Of a stretch of 6,013 bases of DNA, positions 1 through 5,658 are shown one piece after another; within the stretch, counting starts at the first letter, position 1, and each line of letters starts with the position of its first letter. The notes under the pieces were generated by a model, which made no database searches, was not told the DNA's origin, and saw nothing but the letters and a program-made list of their open reading frames with translations. The position numbers and the translations under genes were made by a program. The stretch comes from an uncultured Lachnospiraceae bacterium (GTDB lineage Bacteria; Bacillota; Clostridia; Lachnospirales; Lachnospiraceae), in contig CAPNGW010000158.1 of assembly GCA_948665105.1 (NCBI GenBank), positions 1-6,013 of the forward strand, written 5' to 3'.

Positions 1-956
1 TTGACGGCAACAGTCCCCGGTATACCGGTATGATCGGTATGCACGGCACCAAGACCTCCAATCTGGGGGTCAGCGAATGCGACCTTCTGATTGCTGTGGG
101 CACACGCTTCAGTGACCGCGTCATCGGAAATGCCAAAAAGTTTGCGAGAAATGCGAAGATTTTGCAGTTTGATATTGACCCGGTGGAGGTCAACAAAAAT
201 ATTGTGGTTACCGCCAGCGTCATCGGCGACATTAAGGAAATTCTGACCCGTCTTAACCACAGCCTTGCTCCGCAAAATCACCACCAGTGGATTTCTCATA
301 TTATGGAATATAAGGAGAAATATCCTCTGCGCTATCCTGTGGAAGGCTTGAACGGTCCCTTTATCATTGAGGAAATCTACCATCAGACCAAAGGGGACGC
401 AGTGGTGGTGACGGAGGTGGGCCAGCATCAGATGTGGGCGGCCCAGTACTATAAGTATAAGAAGCCCAGAACCTTCATTAGCTCCGGGGGCTTAGGAACC
501 ATGGGCTATGGCCTTGGCGCAGCCATCGGCGCACAGATGGGAAACATGGAGAAGCAGGTTGTGAATATTGCCGGAGACGGCTGCTTTCGCATGAATATGA
601 ATGAGATTGCCACGGCAGTGCGTCAGAAGCTGCCCCTTATAGAGGTGGTTATGAACAATCATGTGCTGGGAATGGTCAGGCAGTGGCAGACGCTGTTTTA
701 CGACAGACATTATTCCGCCACTGTTTTGGATGACGGTGTGGATTTTGTTAAGCTGGCGGAAGCCATGGGCGCAAAGGCCCGCCGCGTCACCACCAGGCAG
801 GAATTCTGTGAAGCCTTCGCCTGGGCTCTTGCCCAGAGAGAGCCGGTGCTTTTGGACTGTATCATTGACAGTGAGGATAAGGTATGGCCCATGGTTGCGC
901 CGGGGGCGGCAATCAGCGAGGTGTTTGACGGGGAAGATGTGGAAGGCAGGAAGTAA
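1..956 (+). CDS. ilvB: Acetolactate synthase large subunit, 3' portion (5' end outside window)
   Basis: This is a thiamine-diphosphate enzyme of the acetohydroxyacid synthase family. It condenses two pyruvates, or pyruvate with 2-oxobutyrate, in the first common step of valine, leucine and isoleucine synthesis in the cytoplasm. The frame is open from base 3, so the gene runs off the left edge; about 317 codons are present of a usual 550-600. Visible are the central-domain stretch GMHGTKTSN...DLLIAVGTRFSDRV (about 36-120), the C-terminal TPP-domain entry EVGQHQMWAAQYY (414-452), and the Mg/TPP motif GDG (573-581) with NN at 654-659, followed by GMVRQWQ and the C-terminal VWPMVAPGAA. The tryptophan of the RQWQ segment, a classic inhibitor-site residue, is kept. 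No small regulatory subunit (ilvN) follows; the next gene is serC, 105 bases away. A related TPP enzyme is possible, but the RQWQ and MVAPGA segments favour acetolactate synthase. Confidence 0.93.
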   Translation, partial: DGNSPRYTGMIGMHGTKTSNLGVSECDLLIAVGTRFSDRVIGNAKKFARNAKILQFDIDPVEVNKNIVVTASVIGDIKEILTRLNHSLAPQNHHQWISHIMEYKEKYPLRYPVEGLNGPFIIEEIYHQTKGDAVVVTEVGQHQMWAAQYYKYKKPRTFISSGGLGTMGYGLGAAIGAQMGNMEKQVVNIAGDGCFRMNMNEIATAVRQKLPLIEVVMNNHVLGMVRQWQTLFYDRHYSATVLDDGVDFVKLAEAMGAKARRVTTRQEFCEAFAWALAQREPVLLDCIIDSEDKVWPMVAPGAAISEVFDGEDVEGRK

Positions 957-1061
957 AGGCTTGCCTGTCTGACACGCAAAATTTGAAGCAGAATGTGAAG
1001 AGCCGAAACTGGAATCCGGCTTGTGAGCACATAAATATTTTTCATTCAGGAGGAACGAGAC
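957..1061 (+). other. Spacer between ilvB and serC
   Basis: This 105-base gap holds the serC ribosome binding site and one weak hairpin (AGCCG at 1001-1005 with CGGCT at 1017-1021, 11-base loop). No T-run directly follows the hairpin. I see no convincing sigma-A promoter, so whether serC is read from ilvB or from its own promoter is unresolved. Confidence 0.5.
1048..1053 (+). promoter_or_regulatory. Ribosome binding site of serC
   Basis: The sequence AGGAGG lies 8 bases upstream of the ATG at 1062. It is a full match to the Shine-Dalgarno core and fixes the serC start. Confidence 0.85.
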
Positions 1062-2144
1062 ATGAGCAGAATTTACAATTTTTCCGCAGGGCCGGCAGTG
1101 CTGCCGGAGGAGGTCTTAAAGGAAGCGGCAGAGGAAATGCTTGACTACCGCGGATGCGGGATGTCAGTGATGGAAATGAGTCACCGCTCCAAAGTTTATG
1201 AGACCATCATCAAGGAAGCGGAGGCGGATTTGCGGGAGCTTATGAATATTCCCGACAATTACAGGGTGCTGTTTCTGCAGGGAGGAGCCTCCCAGCAGTT
1301 TGCGGCCATTCCCATGAACCTGATGAAAAATAAGGTGGCCGATTACATTGTCACCGGACAGTGGGCCAAGAAGGCATTTCAGGAGGCACAGATATACGGA
1401 AAGGCCAACAAGATAGCCTCCTCCGAGGATGAGACCTTTTCCTATATTCCGGATTGCTCCGACCTGCCTGTGTCCCAAGATGCGGACTATGTATACATTT
1501 GCGAGAATAATACCATCTATGGCACAAAATTCAAGACTCTGCCCAACACCAAAGGAAAAACACTGGTGGCCGATGTCTCCTCCTGCTTCCTTTCCGAGCC
1601 TGTGGATGTGACAAAATATGGACTCCTCTACGGCGGTGTTCAGAAAAATATTGGACCGGCCGGCGTGGTCATTGTCATTATCCGGGAGGACCTGATTACT
1701 GAGGTTACCCTGCCAGGCACTCCCACCATGCTGAAGTACAAGACCCATGCAGATGCAGAGTCCCTGTACAACACACCGCCCGCATACGGCATTTACATCT
1801 GTGGAAAAGTATTTAAATGGCTAAAAAAGATGGGCGGCCTTGAGATTATGAAACAGCGTAACGAAGAGAAAGCCAAAATTCTTTATGATTTCTTAGATGA
1901 GAGCAAGCTGTTTCGGGGAACCGTCAGAAAGGAGGACCGCTCCTTGATGAACGTGCCCTTTGTAACGGGAGACGACCAGCTTGATGCCAAATTTGTCAAG
2001 GAGGCTAAGGCAGCGGGTCTTGAGAACCTAAAAGGCCACCGCTCCGTGGGCGGCATGCGGGCCAGCATCTACAACGCCATGCCAAAAGAAGGTGTAGAAG
2101 CCCTGGTTGCTTTTATGAAAAAATTCGAGGAGGAAAATAAATAA
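1062..2144 (+). CDS. serC: Phosphoserine aminotransferase
   Basis: This PLP-dependent class V aminotransferase moves an amino group from glutamate to 3-phosphohydroxypyruvate, giving phosphoserine, the second step of serine synthesis. The same enzyme family can also act in pyridoxal phosphate synthesis. The 360 residues match the family's usual length. Visible features are the N-terminal NFSAGPAVLP, His41-Arg42 in the MSHRS segment that binds substrate phosphate, the cofactor-phosphate loop GGASQQF (74-80), Trp101 expected to stack on the PLP ring, Asp171 in VADVSS expected to contact the pyridine nitrogen, and the Schiff-base Lys195 in GGVQKNIGPAG. The C-terminal HRSVGGMRASIYNA is also typical. 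The start is supported by AGGAGG at 1048-1053. The stop TAA overlaps the serA ATG by one base, so the two genes should be co-transcribed and translationally coupled. Confidence 0.97.
   Translation: MSRIYNFSAGPAVLPEEVLKEAAEEMLDYRGCGMSVMEMSHRSKVYETIIKEAEADLRELMNIPDNYRVLFLQGGASQQFAAIPMNLMKNKVADYIVTGQWAKKAFQEAQIYGKANKIASSEDETFSYIPDCSDLPVSQDADYVYICENNTIYGTKFKTLPNTKGKTLVADVSSCFLSEPVDVTKYGLLYGGVQKNIGPAGVVIVIIREDLITEVTLPGTPTMLKYKTHADAESLYNTPPAYGIYICGKVFKWLKKMGGLEIMKQRNEEKAKILYDFLDESKLFRGTVRKEDRSLMNVPFVTGDDQLDAKFVKEAKAAGLENLKGHRSVGGMRASIYNAMPKEGVEALVAFMKKFEEENK
2127..2133 (+). promoter_or_regulatory. Ribosome binding site of serA, inside serC
   Basis: GAGGAGG lies within the last codons of serC, 10 bases before the serA ATG at 2144. 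It decides the serA start and allows reinitiation by ribosomes finishing serC. Confidence 0.85.
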
Positions 2145-3307
2145 TGTTTCAATACTACTGCCTGAACCCTATTTCACCTGTGGGACTGGAATTGTTTAAT
2201 GACGATTATATAAATGTTGACAAGATGGAGGAAGCCCAGGCGGTGCTGGTGCGAAGCGCAGCCATGCATGACCTTTCGCTTTCTGAAAACCTTAATGCCA
2301 TTGCCAGAGCCGGAGCCGGAGTCAACAACATTCCCCTGGAACGCTGTGCAGAAGCCGGTATTGTGGTATTCAACACACCGGGTGCCAATGCCAACGGCGT
2401 GAAGGAGCTGGTGCTTGCAGGAATGCTTCTGGCTTCCCGGGATGTGGTGGGCGGCATCCAGTGGGTAAAGGAAAACAGCAGCGACGGGGATATTGCAAAG
2501 AAGGCTGAGAAGCAAAAGAGCGCATATGCAGGCTGTGAAATCAGCGGCAAGAAGCTGGGCATTATCGGCCTGGGTGCCATCGGCGTGAAGGTGGCCAATG
2601 CAGCCACACATCTTGGCATGGACGTGTATGGATACGACCCCTTTATCTCTGTAAAGGCGGCCTGGGAGCTTTCCAGAAGTATCCACCATGCAGCTTCCGT
2701 GGAGGAAATTTATAAGAACTGCGACTACATCACCATCCATGTGCCTCTTATGGACGGCACCAAGAAGATGATTAACAAGGACGCCATGGAGCAGATGAAG
2801 GACGGCGTGGTGATTCTGAATTTTGCAAGAGATTTGCTGGTGGATGAGGAAGATTTGCTTGGCGCTCTTGACAGCGGTAAGGTGAAAAAGTATGTGACGG
2901 ATTTCCCCAATCCCACCGTGGCCGGAAAGGATGGCGTCATTGTGATTCCCCACCTGGGCGCCTCCACGGAGGAGTCTGAGGACAACTGTGCCAGAATGGC
3001 AGTGGAGGAAGTGATGGATTATCTGAAAAATGGTAATATCAAAAATTCCGTCAACTATCCCAACTGCGACATGGGCGTGTGCAGGATGCCGGCCCGCATC
3101 GCCGTACTGCACAGGAATATCAAGGGCTTAATCAGTAAATATTCCACCGTTATGGGGAATGCCGACATTAACATTTCCGACATGACAAACAAGAGCCGTG
3201 GGGATTATGCCTATTCCCTGCTGGATTTGGAGTCCCCGGTGACCCCGGAGGTGGTGGAGGCCTTAAAATCCATCGACGGAGTGCTTAAGGTACGTGTGAT
3301 TAAGTAG
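2144..3307 (+). CDS. serA: D-3-phosphoglycerate dehydrogenase with C-terminal ACT domain
   Basis: The enzyme oxidises 3-phosphoglycerate to 3-phosphohydroxypyruvate with NAD, the committed step of serine synthesis. At 387 residues it is a short form: substrate and nucleotide domains, then one ACT domain (about 318-387, starting near ARIAVLHRNIKG) that in this family often carries serine feedback control. Visible are RAGAGVNNIP and NTPGANANGVKELV in the substrate domain, the NAD fold GLGAIG (142-147) with acidic Asp165 in YGYDPF favouring NAD over NADP, catalytic Arg229 in NFARDLL and catalytic His270 in PHLGAS. The canonical catalytic Glu before the His is not at its usual place: the segment reads TDFPNP with Asp253 instead. 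The usual ARG after the fifth NAD-domain strand is ARD. I recall a similar TDFP segment in clostridial homologues, so it is probably a subfamily trait, not a defect. It overlaps serC by one base. Confidence 0.96.
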   Translation: MFQYYCLNPISPVGLELFNDDYINVDKMEEAQAVLVRSAAMHDLSLSENLNAIARAGAGVNNIPLERCAEAGIVVFNTPGANANGVKELVLAGMLLASRDVVGGIQWVKENSSDGDIAKKAEKQKSAYAGCEISGKKLGIIGLGAIGVKVANAATHLGMDVYGYDPFISVKAAWELSRSIHHAASVEEIYKNCDYITIHVPLMDGTKKMINKDAMEQMKDGVVILNFARDLLVDEEDLLGALDSGKVKKYVTDFPNPTVAGKDGVIVIPHLGASTEESEDNCARMAVEEVMDYLKNGNIKNSVNYPNCDMGVCRMPARIAVLHRNIKGLISKYSTVMGNADINISDMTNKSRGDYAYSLLDLESPVTPEVVEALKSIDGVLKVRVIK

Positions 3308-3311
3308 GATA

Positions 3312-3340
3312 TAAAAAAGAATTTCCCTTTGTGAAATTCT
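3312..3340 (-). terminator. Rho-independent terminator of the minus-strand repair gene
   Basis: A perfect 8-bp inverted repeat (AGAATTTC at 3318-3325, GAAATTCT at 3333-3340) encloses a 7-base loop. On the minus strand it is followed by a run of T (A-run 3313-3318 on the plus strand). The stem is AT-rich, so its strength is uncertain. On the plus strand the hairpin is followed by GCGCCGC, with no T-run, so it is a poor terminator for serA. Confidence 0.7.
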
Positions 3341-3392
3341 GCGCCGCAAATGCGTGGCTTCAGCAATATATTTCCTCTGCATTTGCGTGCGC
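3341..3392. repeat. Long imperfect inverted repeat in the serA/repair-gene spacer
   Basis: CGCAAATGC (3345-3353) is the exact reverse complement of GCATTTGCG (3379-3387). GCGC at 3341-3344 adds four more pairs with GCGC at 3389-3392 if T3388 is bulged out, giving a 13-bp stem around a 25-base loop. It abuts the terminator hairpin with no spacing. No coding function is apparent; it could be a structured 3' UTR or one copy of an intergenic repeat family. Confidence 0.75.
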
Positions 3393-3435
3393 GTCCTGCC
3401 GGAGGCCCCTGGTGTGCCACAAACCACTCTAAGCA

Positions 3436-4161
3436 CTATTGATTTCGCATTCCGTGTTTGATAATCCATTCCTGAGCCTTGCTTTGGGGGCCTTTTTTCC
3501 ATTGCGCGATAATAAAATCTGTTTTTTGTGGAGCCTCCTTATACAAATCATTGAGATTATTCCCTACACTTTTCTGGACAAACCTTTCCGGGTCGTCCTT
3601 CAGGTTTGTCAAAATTATCGTATATCTCTCAAATTCATTCAATGCCACAAGCAATTTCTGGGACCAGGGAAGACGTATTCTGACGCCTTCACTTGCCAGC
3701 CTCCGAACATGGACATTTTCATCCTTGGTCCATTGAATCAGCTCATCCATTACCTCCTTGGGATGCTCCTTCAATAAAGGGCGGATGGCGTATTCCCCGG
3801 TAAATCTTTTTGTCAATTCCTTCAAAAAAGAAAGGGAGAGGCTCCAGTTTTCGTTTCCATACCGTTCCACATATCTTCCAACAGGCCAAAGCCACCACCC
3901 AAATTGAAACATTCCTTCAGATTGCGTCAATTCCGGCCCAAGCATATGAAAAAAGGCCCTGATATTTTCTGAGTAATCCCCTATCATACTTTTTTGCATA
4001 GCATCCACGATGCAATCAAACCGCGCAAACAATTCCTTGTCATATAGCTGGCCCACCAGGGAAAGAGAAAAATTTTCCACATCAAAGTCCGGCATTACGG
4101 ATAAAATCCTTTGAGAAATATCCAGGATGTAATCGTCATCATAGTAATCTTTGTGCTTCAT
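3436..4161 (-). CDS. DNA alkylation repair protein, AlkC-like (HEAT-repeat DNA glycosylase family)
   Basis: The protein resembles the AlkC/AlkD superfamily of 3-methyladenine DNA glycosylases, which remove alkylated bases using a curved scaffold of HEAT-like helical repeats. It has 241 residues from the preferred start. Hallmarks seen are FGWWLWPVGRYVERYG (87-102), LTKRFTGEYAIRPLL (116-130), W144 with DENVHVRRLASEG (147-159), RLPW (163-166), and LKDDPERFVQKSVGNNLNDL (187-206) ahead of a short tail ending WIIKHGMRNQ. There is no room for the extra Ig-like domain found in some AlkC proteins. An in-frame ATG 15 codons upstream (4206) lacks a ribosome binding site and would overlap the promoter, whereas ATG 4161 has AAGGAG nine bases before it. 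The gene faces away from its neighbours and is AT-richer (20 G/C in bases 3601-3660 against 37 in serA bases 2401-2460). Cytoplasmic; substrate specificity cannot be read from sequence. Confidence 0.88.
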   Translation of the reverse strand: MKHKDYYDDDYILDISQRILSVMPDFDVENFSLSLVGQLYDKELFARFDCIVDAMQKSMIGDYSENIRAFFHMLGPELTQSEGMFQFGWWLWPVGRYVERYGNENWSLSLSFLKELTKRFTGEYAIRPLLKEHPKEVMDELIQWTKDENVHVRRLASEGVRIRLPWSQKLLVALNEFERYTIILTNLKDDPERFVQKSVGNNLNDLYKEAPQKTDFIIAQWKKGPQSKAQEWIIKHGMRNQ

Positions 4162-4170
4162 ATATGCACT

Positions 4171-4176
4171 CTCCTT
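4171..4176 (-). promoter_or_regulatory. Ribosome binding site of the alkylation repair gene
   Basis: On the minus strand AAGGAG sits 9 bases before the ATG at 4161. It selects this start over the upstream in-frame ATG at 4206. Confidence 0.75.
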
Positions 4177-4192
4177 GTAAAATAGTATTGTG

Positions 4193-4221
4193 ATTATATC
4201 ATACAAGGTGTGTGTTTGAAA
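4193..4221 (-). promoter_or_regulatory. Sigma-A type promoter of the alkylation repair gene
   Basis: On the minus strand a perfect TATAAT -10 box (4193-4198) is preceded by TGA, giving the extended -10 form TGnTATAAT. A weak -35 box TTCAAA (4216-4221) is 17 bases away. An A/T tract directly upstream (4219-4231) could act as an UP element. The predicted transcript starts near 4186, leaving a leader of about 25 bases. Confidence 0.75.
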
Positions 4222-4317
4222 ATATTTTTTTGCTTTCTGGAATGGGGGATACCTTTACGGTGTCATTTCAACGGAATAAAGCCAGTGGTGGAAACACAGG
4301 TTTTTGGTCTTTGCCTA

Positions 4318-4346
4318 TTGTGATTTGCGCACATTTCCCTTATACT
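4318..4346 (+). promoter_or_regulatory. Sigma-A type promoter of the DUF1015 gene
   Basis: TTGTGA (4318-4323) and TATACT (4341-4346) are separated by 17 bases, matching four of six and five of six consensus positions. Transcription would begin near 4353, about 32 bases before the ATG at 4385. The promoter probably also serves the downstream channel gene. Confidence 0.65.
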
Positions 4347-4355
4347 ATAGGGAAA
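4334..4355. promoter_or_regulatory. Operator-like inverted repeat around the -10 box
   Basis: TTTCCCT (4334-4340) and its exact reverse complement AGGGAAA (4349-4355) flank an 8-base centre that contains the -10 hexamer. Most of the dyad lies at or upstream of the predicted transcription start, so it is better placed as a binding site for a dimeric repressor than as an RNA hairpin. I cannot match it to a known regulator. Confidence 0.5.
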
Positions 4356-4384
4356 GACTTCAAAGGAAAGGCGAGAACAGAGAC

Positions 4385-5617
4385 ATGGCAGATATCAAAC
4401 CCTTTTGTTGTATCCGTCCGGCCAGGGAGAAGGCCTCCCGGATTGCGGCTCTGCCCTATGACGTATACAACCGAAAAGAAGCCAGGGAGGAAGTAAAGCG
4501 GGAACCGCTGTCCTTCTTAAAAATTGATAGGGCAGAAACACAATTTTCAGACAGCATGGATATGTATGCCCCGGAGGTTTACCAGAGAGCTCATGACATT
4601 TTGTGGAACATGGTTGCAAACGGGGATTTTGTCACGGATTCCCGGGAATGCTATTATATCTATGAGCTGACCATGAATGGGAGGGTACAGGACGGCCTGG
4701 TGGCCTGCGCCTCCGTGGACGATTATTTAAATGGTGTCATCAAGAAGCATGAGAACACCCGGGAGGAGAAGGAGAAGGACCGCATCCATCATGTGGATGC
4801 CTTAAATGCCCAGACAGGTCCTATTTTCCTGGCTTACCGGGCCAGGGCGGCCATCACCGATATTGTGATTCGGGCGAAACAGAGAGAGAGCTTATACGAT
4901 TTTGTCTCCCCCGACGGTATCCGGCACCGGGTCTTTTGCATTGACTGCAAGGAGGAGATAGCGGCTATTCGCGATGCCTTTGCAGAGACAGACCAAATCT
5001 ATATTGCGGACGGCCATCACCGGGCAGCCTCGGCGGTGAAGGTGGGGCTGTTGCGGCGGCAGCAGCATCCGGGCTATACAGGTCAGGAAGAATTCAATTA
5101 TTTCCTGTCAGTGCTGTTTCCTGATGAGCAGCTTATGATTCTTAGCTACAATCGGCTGGTGAAGGACTTAAACGGCCATACCCCGGAGGAATTTTTGGAT
5201 AAGGTCAGGGGAATATTTGATGTGGAGCCTCTGAATATCCACTTTAGTCCCGGACAAAAGGGAGAATTTTCCATGTATCTTGAGGGCAGGTGGTACCGGT
5301 GCCGTATCCGGGAGAGAGACAGACTGAAGGACCCGGTGGCAGGGCTGGATGTTTCCATTCTACAGGACAAATTGCTGGGACCGGTTTTGGGCATCGGGGA
5401 TGCGAGAGTGGATGAGCGCATAGATTTTGTGGGAGGCATCCGGGGACTTTCGGAGCTTAAGCGCAGGGTGGATACGGACTGTGCCGTGGCCTTTGCCATG
5501 TATCCCACATCCATCGGAGAGCTGTTCGACGTGGCGGATGCAGGACTTTTGATGCCCCCCAAATCCACCTGGTTTGAGCCGAAGCTTCGAAGCGGGCTGT
5601 TCATACATAAATTATAG
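4385..5617 (+). CDS. DUF1015 family protein, possible ParB/Srx-like small-molecule (serine) kinase
   Basis: This 410-residue soluble protein belongs to the DUF1015 family (COG4198), whose usual length is about 400-420. In order I see KPFCCIRP and ALPYDVY (22-28), SFLKIDRAE (43-51), the central KKHENTREEKEKDRI (residues 120-134, His122, Glu123), the strongly conserved DGHHRAASA (209-217), GDARVDERIDFVGGIRGL, and the C-terminal MPPKSTWFEPKLRSGL (390-405). DGHHR resembles the G-x-x-R box of ParB/sulfiredoxin-fold proteins, a fold used by the free-serine kinases SerK and SbnI; with serC-serA nearby, a serine kinase or phosphoserine-linked role is an inference, not proven. The start at 4385 fits the family N-terminus. 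An in-frame ATG at 4304 is rejected because it lies upstream of the predicted promoter. The ribosome binding site is weak (AAAGG at 4367-4371, 13 bases away). No signal peptide or membrane segment is seen. Confidence 0.9.
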   Translation: MADIKPFCCIRPAREKASRIAALPYDVYNRKEAREEVKREPLSFLKIDRAETQFSDSMDMYAPEVYQRAHDILWNMVANGDFVTDSRECYYIYELTMNGRVQDGLVACASVDDYLNGVIKKHENTREEKEKDRIHHVDALNAQTGPIFLAYRARAAITDIVIRAKQRESLYDFVSPDGIRHRVFCIDCKEEIAAIRDAFAETDQIYIADGHHRAASAVKVGLLRRQQHPGYTGQEEFNYFLSVLFPDEQLMILSYNRLVKDLNGHTPEEFLDKVRGIFDVEPLNIHFSPGQKGEFSMYLEGRWYRCRIRERDRLKDPVAGLDVSILQDKLLGPVLGIGDARVDERIDFVGGIRGLSELKRRVDTDCAVAFAMYPTSIGELFDVADAGLLMPPKSTWFEPKLRSGLFIHKL

Positions 5618-5642
5618 GGTGCCCCCGGAAAATATCTCGTGA

Positions 5643-5648
5643 AAGGAG
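5643..5648 (+). promoter_or_regulatory. Ribosome binding site of the mechanosensitive channel gene
   Basis: AAGGAG lies 10 bases before the ATG at 5659. The gap from the DUF1015 stop is only 41 bases, and no terminator or promoter is evident in it, so read-through from the DUF1015 gene is likely. Confidence 0.8.
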
Positions 5649-5658
5649 AACTGAAGAC

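Noticed and set aside
1001..1021. Hairpin AGCCG/CGGCT after ilvB as a terminator
   Set aside because: Only five pairs with an 11-base loop and no T-run directly following; too weak to call.
1164..1748. 194-codon minus-strand frame across serC
   Set aside because: Antisense to a full-length, well-conserved serC; no recognisable domain.
2174..3112. 312-codon open frame on the minus strand across serA
   Set aside because: It lies wholly antisense to serA, has a His/Cys-rich low-sense composition and no recognisable motif; it is a shadow of serA codon usage.
3211..3502. Short minus-strand frames running through the hairpin spacer into both flanking genes
   Set aside because: They cross the inverted repeats and terminator and overlap serA and the repair gene; they look like translations of the repeat, not genes.
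4162..4206. Upstream in-frame extension of the alkylation repair protein by 15 codons
   Set aside because: It overlaps the -10 box and has no Shine-Dalgarno sequence; ATG 4161 has one at good spacing.
4304..4384. Upstream in-frame extension of the DUF1015 protein by 27 codons
   Set aside because: The extension lies over the predicted promoter and lacks a ribosome binding site; the family N-terminus begins at 4385.
4212..4496. 94-codon plus-strand frame in the divergent promoter region
   Set aside because: It runs through two promoter regions and into the DUF1015 gene in another frame, with no recognisable protein signal.
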